Shown here: positions 48,383-58,758 of the stretch, in pieces | Layout: every line of letters starts with the position of its first letter | Position numbering within the stretch: the stretch's first letter is position 1 | NCBI GenBank assembly: GCA_963930655.1 | Contig: OZ005620.1 | Span: 15,629,001-15,693,000, forward strand | Direction of reading: 5' to 3' | DNA from: Myrica gale | Lineage: Eukaryota; Streptophyta; Magnoliopsida; Fagales; Myricaceae | DNA: 64,000 nt | Program-made: the position numbers and the translations under genes | Notes under the pieces: generated by a model | The model's input: only the letters and a program-made list of their open reading frames with translations | What the model was told of the DNA's origin: nothing | The model's database searches: none

Positions 48383-48570
48383 TCTAGTTTACAATACCCA
48401 AATGGAGTCCTCAGTACCCGTGACAAGGTTCCAAAGATGTTTAGAGAAGGACGCCAGATTCCAGCAAGTAAGATTAGGAAGGCCAAGACCTCCTTCCTTC
48501 TTAGGCGAAAATACCTCATGCCAAGCAACCCATTCAATTTCATTAATAGGAAAATGTGTACAACGAGGAA
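48383..48570 (-). pseudogene. LINE-1-type ORF2 fragment, part 1
   Basis: The minus strand reads NEIEWVAWHEVFSPKKEGGL, then GLPNLTCWNLASFSKHLWNL and VTGTEDSIWVL, matching the plant LINE pattern (W..VC.PK.EGGLGL..L..WN.A...KHLW). It is separated from part 2 (41640-41903) by CACTA C with TCT target duplication. Confidence 0.8.
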
Positions 48571-48804
48571 TCTACATACTCTGCTCTGCTTACATCTTTT
48601 TATTATTCATCTAAACTAACATAATGAACTCCTTACTCTAATCTAATTCTACAGAATGTGCACATACAAGGGACCCTGTACAGCATGTGAAAAAGGAAAA
48701 GGTGTATGGACAATTCTATCCATGAACTATCATGTTACAAGTGTGTGCGTCTCTTTTGGATTGGTGCATATCAGGAGAGGTGTCGCTTTGTTGTATTATT
48801 GTAA

Positions 48805-49278
48805 ATATTTTCTTTTTAATTAATGTTCACCCCAAATTACTAATATTTTGCACTTTGAATCTTGATTTTTCAATTTGACTATTGCAATTGTGCGACATGG
48901 TACACTGCATAATAATAATTTTAACCATGGGATCTTAACATAGGATGCAAAGCATAATGTTATATATAATTTGGATGCATCAGTAAAGTTTGGATTTAAC
49001 ATGCAAATTGCAAAATATGTGTTAATTAATTAAAATCTGAATATAATTTCTCAAATGAATTTTGAAGAAGTTTCCAGGCTAGCTAATGATATTTCATAAT
49101 CTCTTTTGCCAAATAAAACGTGTCAAAGCTGAAATATATATATCACATGTTCGGATCTCGGAGTCCCATTCTGAAATGTGTGCTGCTTTGGGATTCATCA
49201 TATATATACGAAAAAAATATATAAGTGAAAAACTTCCAAAATACAGGTAGAAATATTAATGTTTATTTTCCCTATCCT
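48805..49278. other. AT-rich intergenic sequence
   Basis: No gene or repeat was recognised. It contains ACATGTTCGGATCTCGG at about 49145-49161, which reappears inside element E. Confidence 0.5.
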
Positions 49279-49823
49279 CACTACAAGAAATACATGTTCG
49301 GATCTCGGCTCGAACGCTTATTTGTTATGTAGTCCCCACGTTATCGGTGTCGTCCGGATGTGTTTTTGCTTTATTTTTATACGTGGCCCAGTCAAATTTA
49401 ACGTCATTAAATATGTCGATTGATTCGAAATGGATCTGAAACTTTAAGTGTTCGGACAGGTTTTATTGGTTCCGGACGTCGGGTAGAAGAATCTGAATTA
49501 ACCATCCGGACGACCTTTTTGTGTTGTCCGGACGGTGGCGAAAAAATTGTGACGATTTTAATGGTCACTCAGTTATGACGATTTGCAATTTGTCACCCAG
49601 TATAGAGTTTGGACGGTGTATTTGGGAGTCCGGACGAGTTTATTTTTTTGTGACGAGTTTTATCGTGACTCATTCGCGATGCATGTATGTCGTCACACCA
49701 GATATACGTCTGAACGTTGTTTTGACCGGTCCGGACGGTTTCGGCGTTCCTATATTGTTTTGGGTGACAAAATTTGGTTTGACACCCTAAATTTTGTCAC
49801 CTAAACCTATATTTCTTGTAGTG
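49279..49823. mobile_element. CACTA mini-element E
   Basis: 545 bp, CACTACAAGAAATACATG...TATTTCTTGTAGTG, with target duplication CCT (49276-49278 and 49824-49826). The right end carries the family hairpin (GGGTGACAAAATTTGG ... AATTTTGTCACCTAAA). About ten CCGGAC-type motifs lie between. No coding capacity. Inverted relative to A, its right end corresponds to A's 5' end. Confidence 0.92.
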
Positions 49824-50446
49824 CCTTAATAATTAGTCGTGCTGATTTTTCCACTGGCCAGCTCAGATGGGGGTTTTAATGTGCGATCACTTTCTTGATA
49901 TCTAGACGTGACAGAGCAGTTGATCTGATACCCCATTAACACTTGTCATAGACGCCTCTCACCTACCGTTGATGGCATCTTATGGACACTCGCTTATCAA
50001 AATTATTCTATTTATAATTGCTAATCACGTCAATTATTAGCAAGTTAAGTCAAGCACCCACGATACAACGTTAAAAGCCCATGTTAATTCATTGGTTTTG
50101 GATAGCCTATTTTCAGGGTCAAACTTACTTACAAAAGCTCGTGTTGATGAGGCTCACACATCATGTTGAGGATTAGCTTCAGATTCGTTCTTGTTTTCTT
50201 CGACTTGAGGAAATGGTACTTTCTCTTCTCACATGTTAAGAAACAAACTTTCCATGTAAATGACACATTGCTGAAAGAAAAAAGAAAATTAAACAACATT
50301 TGGAAAGCATGCATTCGCCACAGACCAAGATTGATTCGTTCAGTTAATTTTATTGGTGGTGATTGCATTACCAAATTCAAAACACACGACTGATTGATAA
50401 TTTTTATCCACACCCCGGCCTAATTAAATTAAAAGCTGCAATGAGA
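49824..50446. other. 3' flank of the BAHD pseudogene
   Basis: No independent gene is seen. The short ORFs on both strands have no recognisable domains. Confidence 0.5.
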
Positions 50447-50682
50447 TTAGACAACGATACTGGGGTTCACCGAAGCGAACTCCAGGAGCTCCTCTTGGCG
50501 TTCGAATATGGCCACCTCTTCCTCATCCAAGGTTATGAGAGCTTCAACTCCACCGGCACTCGTATCCCGCAAAGAAATTGTGTTATTCACCATCTTATTT
50601 GCACTTTTCATCCACGCTGGTTTGCCCCACCCAAAATCGGTCTCGTACAGTGGAAACTTGCACCAACTTGAACATTTGTATA
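50447..50682 (-). pseudogene. BAHD acyltransferase, C-terminal part (split by Copia-3)
   Basis: Reading right to left: KCSSWCKFPLYETDFGWGKP, AWMKSANKMVNNTISLRDTS and LDEEEVAIFERQEELLEFAS, with stop TAA at 50449-50447. DFGWGKP is the signature motif of BAHD acyltransferases, which transfer acyl groups from acyl-CoA in the cytosol to alcohols or amines. The segment is open, and joins in frame at the GTATA target duplication with the part at 58759-59383. The resemblance is closest to vinorine synthase-like members. Confidence 0.9.
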
Positions 50683-50699
50683 TATTAAAGGTGATGCAT

Positions 50700-50819
50700 T
50701 TCTGGAATGTTCTAGAATGTTCACACATGTTCTAGAATATTTTAGTACATATACCTTCTAGAATGTTCATGAATGTTCTAGAATGATCTAGAACATATAC
50801 CTTCTAGAATGTTCTAGAA
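50700..50819 (+). promoter_or_regulatory. Heat-shock element cluster in the Copia-3 5' LTR
   Basis: Perfect alternating TTCnnGAA arrays occur at 50700-50722 (five units), 50756-50783 (six units) and 50802-50819 (four units), with a two-unit site at 50730-50737. Three alternating units already make a binding site for trimeric heat-shock factor. The cluster lies about 145-265 bp upstream of the TATA box. Heat inducibility is inferred from the motif. Confidence 0.85.
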
Positions 50820-50964
50820 TGATCATACATGTTCTACAATGTTCTAGTACATGTACCTTGTATAATGTTCTAGAGTATTCATGAATAATCTACCTAGGAA
50901 GATGCAAGGACAATCTAGAAAGAGTAAGATTAATGGGTGGTTCTAGAAATGTCTTCCACCCACC

Positions 50965-50972
50965 TATAAATA
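50965..50972 (+). promoter_or_regulatory. TATA box of the Copia-3 5' LTR
   Basis: TATAAATA within CCACCTATAAATACCC, downstream of the heat-shock element cluster. The same sequence stands at 58590-58597 in the 3' LTR. Confidence 0.75.
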
Positions 50973-51150
50973 CCCTTCATGGGGTAAAGTTTTGTAAGAA
51001 AAAGAAGCCAAAAAGAAAGGAAAGTTATTCTAAAAAAAAAAGGAAAGTAATTCTATCTAGTGCATTTGGAGAGAAGTGCTCCATTCTAACCTTTCTAACT
51101 TCTATCTTCACTTTCCTACAAACACCAAACCCCTCATTCTAATCCTAACA

Positions 51151-51164
51151 ATTGGTATCAAAGC
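51151..51164 (+). other. Copia-3 primer-binding site
   Basis: ATTGGTATCAAAGC directly follows the 5' LTR. TGGTATCAAAGC is complementary to initiator tRNA-Met. Confidence 0.85.
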
Positions 51165-52055
51165 TAAGTTGATCTAGACGGGCGTTATGGCTACAACTAA
51201 ACGCTCTGATTCTGTCCCAAAATTCAATGGCGAAAGCTATGACTATTGGAGTATTAGGATGAAGACATATTTTGAGTCCCAAGATTTGTGGGATGTTATC
51301 GAAGAAGGTGTCACAATTCCTAAAGAAGAAACGAGTGAGCTTTCTGCAACTGAAGTTTCCAAGATAAAGAAGCTGAAGCAGCGAAATGCAAAGGCACTTT
51401 ATATTCTCCAAGAGGCTGTCATCGATACAATTTTCCCAAGAATCATGAGAGCTACTACTGCAAAGCAATCTTGGGATACGTTGAAGGAGGAGTTCCAAGG
51501 CAATGCCAAAGCTCAAGCTATCAAGTTGCAAGGCTTGAGGAGGGATCTGGAGAATTTCTAGATGAAAGATTCTGAAATTGCTAAAGATTACAGTTCAAGA
51601 ATCATGAAGATTGTCAACCAGATGCAAGATTATGGGGATGACATCTTCAATCAAAGAATTATCCAAAAGATCTTGATTAGCCTCACAGAGAAGTATGATC
51701 CAGTTGTAGCAGCTATTGAAGAATCCAAGGACTTGTCAACAATGTCGATTACAGAGTTGATGGGCTCCCTACAAGCACATGAGCAAAGATTGAATCGGCG
51801 ACATGACGGTTCACTAGAGAGTGCTTTTCAATCTAAGCTCAATGTGAAAGGTAAGAAATCAAGAGATTGAGGAAACTCAAGAGAAGGGTTCAAGTTTCAA
51901 AAAGAACGAACCTCTAAAAGCAAGGAGACGAAAGGTGACTATCCACCATGCAGAACATGCAAGAAGACCAACCCTTTGGAGAAAGATTGTTATCATCGAG
52001 GAAAGCCACAATGCAGAAATTGCAAGAAGTTCGAGCATATTGAAAAATATTGCCG

Positions 52056-52373
52056 GTACAAAAACAACCATCAGGCCAACTATTATGAAGATAAAGAAGA
52101 AAATGAGCATCTATTACATGCATGCCAATCCGCTATGGAGGAGAGGAAGGATGCTTGGTACATTGATAGTGGATGCAGCAATCACATGACTTCAAAGAGA
52201 GTATTATATTGCCTGTACAAAAACAACCATCAGGCCAACTATTATGAAGATAAAGAAGAAAATGAGCATCTATTACATGCATGCCAATCCGCTATGGAGG
52301 AGAGGAAGGATGCTTGGTACATTGATAGTGGATGCAGCAATCACATGACTTCAAAGAGAGTATTTTTTGCAAC
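52056..52373 (+). repeat. 159-bp in-frame tandem duplication in Copia-3
   Basis: GTACAAAAACAACCATCAGG at 52056 and again at 52215. Each copy is 53 codons and contains the protease catalytic DSG motif. The copies are almost identical. Confidence 0.95.
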
Positions 52374-52560
52374 TTAGACACCTCTATCAAGACAAAGGTC
52401 AAGATGGGGAATGGAGAATTGGTGGAGACAAAAGGCAAAGGTACTGTTGCTATTGAAACAAAAAAAAGGTACGAGATTTATTAAAGACGTTCTCCTTATT
52501 CCTAGTCTTGATCAAAATTTACTAAGCGTTGGTCAAATGATTGAGAATGGATATTCTTTA

Positions 52561-52604
52561 CACTTCTCTCCAAATGCACTAGATAGAATGACTTTCCTTT
52601 TTTT
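52561..52604 (-). repeat. Inverted LTR fragment inside Copia-3
   Basis: CACTTCTCTCCAAATGCACT... is the reverse complement of LTR sequence (51048-51076 in the 5' LTR, 58660-58686 in the 3' LTR). The GAATGACTTTCC portion fits the 3' LTR (GGAAAGTCATTC) better than the 5' LTR (GGAAAGTAATTC). It sits exactly between two copies of a duplicated pol segment. Confidence 0.9.
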
Positions 52605-52927
52605 TGTGGAGACAAAAGGCAAAGGTACTGTTGCTATTGAAACAAAAAAAGGTACGAGATTTATTAAAGATGTTCTCCTTGTTCCTAGTCTTGATCAAAA
52701 TTTACTAAGCGTTGGTCAAATGATGGAGAATGGATATTCTTTACATTTTGAGAAAAATGTTTGCCAAATATATGATTTGAAAAATAATCAAGGAATTGCC
52801 GAAGTGAAGATGGGAAGAAATAGAAACTTACCTGTTCACTGGCAATACCCAAGAGAGAATGCTATGGTGGCCCAATCTGATAAAACAAGCTTATGGCATC
52901 GAAGGTTTGGTCATTTCAATCTCAATT

Positions 52928-55900
52928 TGTGAGACCCCGATTTTCCCCTACGTAATTGCTTATGTATTATTTTATTTTTCCAATGTAATAGTTTTTATTT
53001 CTTAATGGGGCTATGTTTTGGCCAATGTATGGCCTAATTTCTTATGTTATGGTATTTTGATTAAAATGAGATTTTATTTCATAAAATCTCTTTAAATAAT
53101 TAATATGTCATTTTAATGCAAGTACAAATTATATTATGTTAAGAGCCGAAATTTGCAAGTAAGTTCCTCTTTTACAAATTTATATTTTTCATTTACCTAC
53201 TATGATTCATGGGCCATATAATTCGAATTATGCTTTAATAATTTCCTTGTATAAGCTGAAATTATTAATAGATTAAATAATGAAATTCTTTTGAATACAT
53301 GGATTAAATATTGTATGTGACATGTAAGATTATGATGTGTTCTATATTATTAATAGAATTTCCATATGAATATTCAAATGATAAGCTATGTAGTTATGTG
53401 ATAAGTTTAGAAATGATTTAATTGATAAGCACACTTGCTTATCATAGTGATAAGCAAGCATGATAAGCTAGGAAACCTTTAGAGTGATAAGGCCTTGTGA
53501 TTATTGTAGAGATAGGCTAAGGCCATTATCACATGATAAGATATCATACTTGTAAGGTGATAAGCTATTGGAATGGATAGATAAGTAAGAGAGCTTATAA
53601 AGTGATAAGTTAGGAGAGAATGAAACTAAGTTGAAAGTTGGTTGCCATTTAATGTGGAAGTAACTAGGTTGGTTGAAAAGCAACCAAACTAAGTGAGACA
53701 CAAGCCATCTACGTAAATGCTATGGGATGAATTTGAAAAAGCCAAAGCAAGGCCATGTGAAGTGTAAGAGATGTGTAAGTGGTGTAAGGGAGATGAAAAG
53801 CCATAAAGCAAGGCCATGTGAAGAGTAAGAGATGTGTAAGTTGTGTAAGATGATAAGACAACACATGGATGCAAAAGAGAAGAGAAAAGCAAGGGAGAGG
53901 AAGGCATTTACGTTGGAATGCATGTGAGGAGAGAGAGAAGGTATTCAAATGCAAAACAAGCTTTTGGAAGACAAGTGATGTGAGATAAAAAGGTGAAAGG
54001 AAATAAAAAGAGAGAGAGAAGACTTAGACCTTTGCTTGGTCGGCCAACACCCCCCATTCATCCCCTCTTCCTCTTTCTTTTTCTCTCTTGTCAACTCACC
54101 CTCTCAAGCCTTGTGTCATAGCATTTACTCCCCTTGGGAGACTCAATCTCTCACATCTCTCTTGCAAATGTCATGACCGAAATTCACATCTCACCCCACA
54201 CTCCAATTCTTCCTCATTTGGCCGAACCCCTCATTGCTCTCAACTCTCTCCCATTTTCAAGCACTTGGCCGAACCATCCCCTAGAGTTCAAGGTTTGTTC
54301 CTTTTTCATCTTGCACCTAAACCACATTCTTCTAGCTTACCAAATCTCATTCTAAAAGCCAAGTTAAACCTCTTTTGTTGTAGACAAAAATCTCTCTTGG
54401 TGCAAACACAATCCTTCCTTGAAAACCCTAGCCATTTGACATCATTTCTCTTCAAAGCTTACCATGTTCTCTTCACCACCATAGAGCTTCTTTTAAACCA
54501 AGCTTGGTCATTTCTAAGGAGGGTGGACCGAATCTTTGGAGGAGGAAAAGGATAGGAAGATTTGGTAAAGGTTGAAGGTGAGTTTAGTTTCATTGATGAT
54601 TTTGTCTTGAGCTTCACAAGTACTAACCAAAGGTACCTTATTTTCTAGGTGCTCAAGCTTGGACAAACAATAAGGTAAGGCTAAAATGATTTTGTTGGGT
54701 TAGCATGAGTGGCCGAATGGCCTATGTATAAGATCTTGGAGTTGTATTTTGATAGATGCCTTGATGTTGTTAGATCTTGGATGCTTAGGAACCCTAGGTT
54801 GTTTACATGTTAGATCTAACCATGAAAGCCCTAGATCTAAGGTTGTATGTGAAGAAAAATGCAAATGGAGAACAATGCAAGCTAAAGGAAGTTAGATCTA
54901 AGTTTTGATATGTTGGGTGATGAAAAATGATATCTTTGTTTAGATCTATGGATATTAGTGTGAATAAAGAGTAGACCTATTGTTGATGGAATTATTTGAT
55001 AAAAAGATTAAGTGTATGCATGCTAGTTAGGTCACAAATGCAAGGGATGTGCATGATATGATTTTTAGCATGAAAAAGGTAACATTTTGGGTATGGCCGA
55101 AAATGAGCTATGAGGATTTTCATGTATAGTTTTAAATATGTGTAGATCTGGACATTGGCCTTAACATGTGCAAGATTTATGACCTTAATGCATAGTAGAT
55201 GATTATGTTAAGTATTGGAAGCATGCATATTGAAGGAAATAAAAGAAAACTAATCATTGAGTACAACATGAGTTGGCCGAATGCCTTGAGTATGGTGTAT
55301 GGTATTGGTGTTTTGATTTGTAGATATTAGGTTGTGAAATTTGTTGATTGGAGGATGGGATCACCCTTGGAGAAAAGTTGTGATTAATTGGTGCATAAAT
55401 GGTAGTGGCCGAAAGTTACAAGAAGTTAACCCTAAGTGCAAATTTATAATTTATGTATTTTCATTGTTGTGTTGGATAAGAAAAATTAGAGTTAGGCTAG
55501 TTGGAATAATATTATAGAGCCATGATCTTTATTAAATATTATTGGAACCCTAGTTAAGTTTTACTCGGGTTTTATTTGAGGTTTAAAGTCTAAGTTAAGA
55601 TTTAATCATGAATAAATTATTAATAGTTAGATATAAGGTTTAATGTAGTACGTGTAATAAAAAGAGACTTAGGTTTAAATCTAAACCTATGAGTATTATT
55701 TAACCCTAATCGAGACACGTACATGGATAAATATATTTTTATTTCAATAAAAATATTAATATAATAAGTTAAGTTTTGAATATTGTTAAGGAAAAGAATA
55801 AAATAATTATTTTTTTATTAAATAATTTCAGTGATATGTATATATAGATATATATATATATCTTCGATTGATGACTGATTTCAAAAGAAATGATTTCATA

Positions 55901-57085
55901 ATTCTTAAAGTCTAAAAGAATATTTGAATCGCTTGTAGGCGATCCACGTGTCTGTATATACGAACAAGAAGACCAAGAGTAAGTGGATACTGTAAGTGTA
56001 CAGTAAGTATTTCTTTTCAAAACTGGAATGACACACTGCATCGTTTCATGAATAAGCATGAATTTTAAGAAAGCATGACATGATATGAATTTCATGAACA
56101 AGCATGAATTTTAAGCAAGCATGACATGACATGTGCATTGCATGAATTTTTCAAGAAGAAAGTTTATGCAATGATTTTATGGAAAACTATGAGAAGTTTT
56201 ATGAAACGATAAGTTAAGATTAAGGGCACTGGTCGGTACCGTACCATCAAGTTGGACTCCCATACCGAAGGACATTTATGAGAAGGATGGGTGAATCCAA
56301 GAGGCTGTGCAAGCCACACTGAAGGACAGTGAGAAGGTGTGGTGCCTCCAAGGGTCGTGTCTAGCCATCAGGCCCGGGGCCACTTCAAGGGCTAGCTCGA
56401 CCAGATGTAAGGTCTCTAAGGGAATTCGGGGACGGTTCCGAAGGGAACGCACAACCTTGACTTCAGGGGTCAAATGGAGCGAGCCCACATGTAAAAGACA
56501 TGAAATAATTATGATAAGGCCAACAAGGGCACAAGTACGAAATGAATGATTTTTAAGGGCCAAGGGCCAGTTTTACAAGCGAGTATGAAAGAAAGTGGTT
56601 TTCAAGGGCCTGGGGCCGAAAACACTAAGCAAGAGCATATGCATAATTCATGAGCACGCATATGCATCAGTTATCAAGTTTTCTTTCTTTCATGATTAAG
56701 CAAGCATGAGTCAAGAGCATGATTTAAGTTTTACGTTTTTCCCTTACTGAGTCTTTTTGACTCACGTTTTTAAAACTGTGTCATTCCAGATGTATCAGGT
56801 GAAGAGAGTCAAGAGGACTACCTGACCTAGATGCCCAAGATGTTAAGCTTCGCATTTTGTTGATAGTGACATGAGTGTCACTAATTGGGTTCTAATATGT
56901 TTTTAAATATTTGTTTTGTATGAATTTAATGAGAACCCTGATTATGTAAGTATTTGCTCAAACCCCTCGCGATCCTGTACGTTTCCGCCGTAATCAAGTA
57001 AGAATATAAGTAAGAACGCTGGAGCCATCCGGGGGATAGCTCGCGGCTGTCACGGTCCCTGCGGGATGCCGTTCGGGGCGTGACA
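52928..57085 (+). mobile_element. Solo LTR, Gypsy Del/Tekay-like, 4158 bp
   Basis: Starts TGTGAGACCCCGATTTTCCC and ends GGGGCGTGACA, with 5-bp target duplication CAATT (52923-52927 and 57086-57090), and splits the Copia-3 pre-integrase domain. No second LTR, primer-binding site or pol is present, so the rest was removed by LTR-LTR recombination. The ends and the CTGAGTCTTTTTGACTCAC motif resemble chromovirus (Del/Tekay) LTRs from memory. A pyrimidine-rich stretch near 54050-54100 and several GATAAGC repeats near 53390-53620 lie inside. The orientation is inferred from the ends. Confidence 0.82.
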
Positions 57086-57090
57086 CAATT

Positions 57091-58250
57091 CGTTGAGATT
57101 ACTTCATCAGAAAAATATGATGAGAGATTTTCCTCTCATATAAGAAAGAGTTGGTGTCTGTGAAGGCTGTATGCTCGGGAACCAGTACCGACAACCATTT
57201 CCAACAGAAAAGGCATGGAGAGCCAAGGAATTTTTGGAACTTGTCCACACCGATGTATGTGGCCCAATGCGAACACCTTCCCTGAGTTACTTCATTCTCT
57301 TTATTGATGATTATACAAGAATGACTTGGGTATATTTCTTTCAAGAAAAATCAGAGGTATTTGAAATTTTTAAAAGATTCAAAATTTTTGTTGAGAAACA
57401 AAGTGGCCACAAAATAAAGAAGCTGAGAAGTGATCGAGGTACCGAGTACAACTCCAAAGAATTCGACAAGTTTTGTGAAGATGAAGGCATAGAGCACCAA
57501 CTGACCATTGCCTACACTCCGCAACAAAATGGTGTCTCTGAACGAAAAAATAGAACGATCATGGAGATGGCCAGATCTATGCTAGCTGAGAAGGGATTGC
57601 AGAAGATGTTTTGGGCAGAGGCAGTCTATACCTCAGTCTACCTGCTCAATAGATGCCAACAAAAGTTGTTCCTAACAAGACTCCAATTGAAGCTTGGAGC
57701 GGAAAGAAGCCTTCAGCAAAACATCTCAGGGTGTTTGGATGTATTTGCTACATCCATATTCCATCAGTAAAAAGACACCAGCTAGAAGACAAGACAGATA
57801 AAGGTATCTTCCTTGGTTATAGCTCCCAGTCAAAAGGTTATAGAGTATACAATCTTCAAACAAAGAAGCTTGTTACAAGTCGTGATGTGAAGTTCGACGA
57901 GCAAGCTACCTGGAACTGGGAAGTAGATGAAAAGCAAAGAAGTGTAACTATACCAGCAGAAGTGGTCCACTCAAGTATACCACAACAAGAAGAAGCCCGA
58001 GAAGAAAGTACAATTACGACTCCATCCTTATCTCCAGCATCCTCTGTGAGATCAAGAGCTCTAGGAGAAGAAGTCTCTTCACCCAAAACTCCACCACTAA
58101 GGGTAAGGACTTTGAGTGATATTTATGAAACTTGTAACTTCACTACTTTGGAGCCACAAAATTTTGCAGAAGCATAAAAAGAAGAAGTTTAGGTCAAAGC
58201 CATGGAGGAGAAGATTAAAATGATCGAGAAAACCAATATTTGGGAGTTGG
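57091..58250 (+). pseudogene. Copia-3 integrase and start of the RT domain
   Basis: After the solo LTR the frame resumes with the pre-integrase tail (RLLHQKNMMRDFPL, then a TAA). Integrase shows catalytic residues in [24 protein letters not shown] and [10 protein letters not shown]. Near 57655 a frameshift leads into [20 protein letters not shown] and IFLGYSSQSKGYRVYNL. TAA at 58177 and TAG at 58189 interrupt the linker. KTNIWELVDRPTNE marks the first residues of the reverse transcriptase domain, after which the rest is missing. Confidence 0.88.
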
Positions 58251-58307
58251 TCGATCGTCCAACCAACGAGAATACTAGGAGTCTCCGAACAATGCATCAA
58301 GGAGGAG

Positions 58308-58758
58308 TATTAAAGGTGATGCATTTCTGGAATGTTCTAGAATGTTCACACATGTTCTAGAATATTCTAGTACATATACCTTCTAGAATGTTCATGAATG
58401 TTCTAGAATTATCTAGAACATATACCTTCTAGAATGTTCTAGAATGATCATACATGTTCTACAATGTTCTAGTACATGTACCTTGTATAATGTTCTAGAG
58501 TATTCATGAATAATCTACCTAGGAAGATGCAAGGACAATCTAGAAAGAGTAAGATTAATGGGTGGTTCTAGAAATGTCTTCCACCCACCTATAAATACCC
58601 TTCATGGGGTAAAGTTTTGTAAAAAAAAAAAGGAAGCCAAAAAAGAAAGGAAAGTCATTCTATCTAGTGCATTTGGAGAGAAGTGCTTCATTCTAACCTT
58701 TGTAACTTCTATCTTCACTTTCCTACAAACACTAAACCCCATCTTTCTAATCCTAACA
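58308..58758 (+). repeat. Copia-3 3' LTR
   Basis: 451 bp, TATTAAAGG...CCTAACA, matching 50683-51150, followed by GTATA. Confidence 0.93.
58325..58444 (+). promoter_or_regulatory. Heat-shock element cluster in the Copia-3 3' LTR
   Basis: Same arrangement as in the 5' LTR: five units from 58325, six units at 58381-58408 and four units at 58427-58444, with TATAAATA at 58590-58597. From here transcription would run rightward, antisense to the BAHD remnant and towards the FRS pseudogene. Confidence 0.85.

Larger units (their letters stand above)
36480..48804 (-). mobile_element. Copia-2, heavily decayed and nested-into LTR retrotransposon
   Basis: A minus-strand polypurine tract (CTTGAGGGGGAG at about 36620-36635) borders an LTR-like end at the left. 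Moving right, RNase H, reverse transcriptase, integrase, pre-integrase/protease and zinc knuckle remnants appear in Copia order on the minus strand to about 41600. A segment at about 48740-48804 (GTGTGTGCGTCTCTTTTGGA...GCATATCAGGAGAGG) resembles 36555-36620 (GTGTGTGCGTCTTTTTTGGA...GAATATCAGGGGCG) and may be the second LTR. The space between is filled by a LINE fragment and CACTA C. The right boundary is uncertain. Confidence 0.65.
50683..51150 (+). repeat. Copia-3 5' LTR
   Basis: 468 bp. The U3 part is packed with TTCTAGAA-type blocks, followed by a TATA box at 50965. Compared with the 3' LTR it has an extra ~17 bp around 51028-51050. Confidence 0.93.
51187..52929 (+). pseudogene. Copia-3 gag-protease region with duplications
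   Basis: Gag starts at ATG 51187 (VPKFNGESYDYWSIRMKTYF, DLWDVIEEG). An in-frame TAG lies at 51559 and a TGA at 51868. The knuckle CRNCKKFEHIEKYC is read at about 52012-52053. A 159-bp in-frame duplication (52056-52214 and 52215-52373) repeats YKNNHQANYYEDKEENEHLL and the protease active site DSGCSNHMTS. A second duplication of about 179 bp (from 52429 and 52608) repeats FIKDVLL.PSLDQNLLSVGQ. Between these two copies lies a piece of LTR in inverse orientation. The pre-integrase motif LWHRRFGHFNLN ends at the solo LTR. Confidence 0.88.
50683..58758 (+). mobile_element. Copia-3: RT-less Copia element with heat-shock-element LTRs
   Basis: LTRs at 50683-51150 and 58308-58758 are flanked by target duplication GTATA (50678-50682 and 58759-58763). 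A primer-binding site TTGGTATCAAAGC follows the 5' LTR, and CAAGGAGGAG precedes the 3' LTR. LTRs begin TATTAAAGG, not TG, and end CCTAACA. They differ by about eight substitutions plus one short indel, so the insertion is fairly recent. Gag, protease and integrase are present with lesions. Sequence passes from the very start of the RT domain (KTNIWELVDRPTNE) straight to the polypurine tract, so RT and RNase H are deleted. A 4.2-kb solo LTR is inserted at 52928-57085. Confidence 0.93.

Noticed and set aside
54088-54555. 155-codon plus-strand ORF inside the solo LTR
   Set aside because: The pyrimidine-rich start and low-complexity H/S/L composition suggest chance; no domain recognised.
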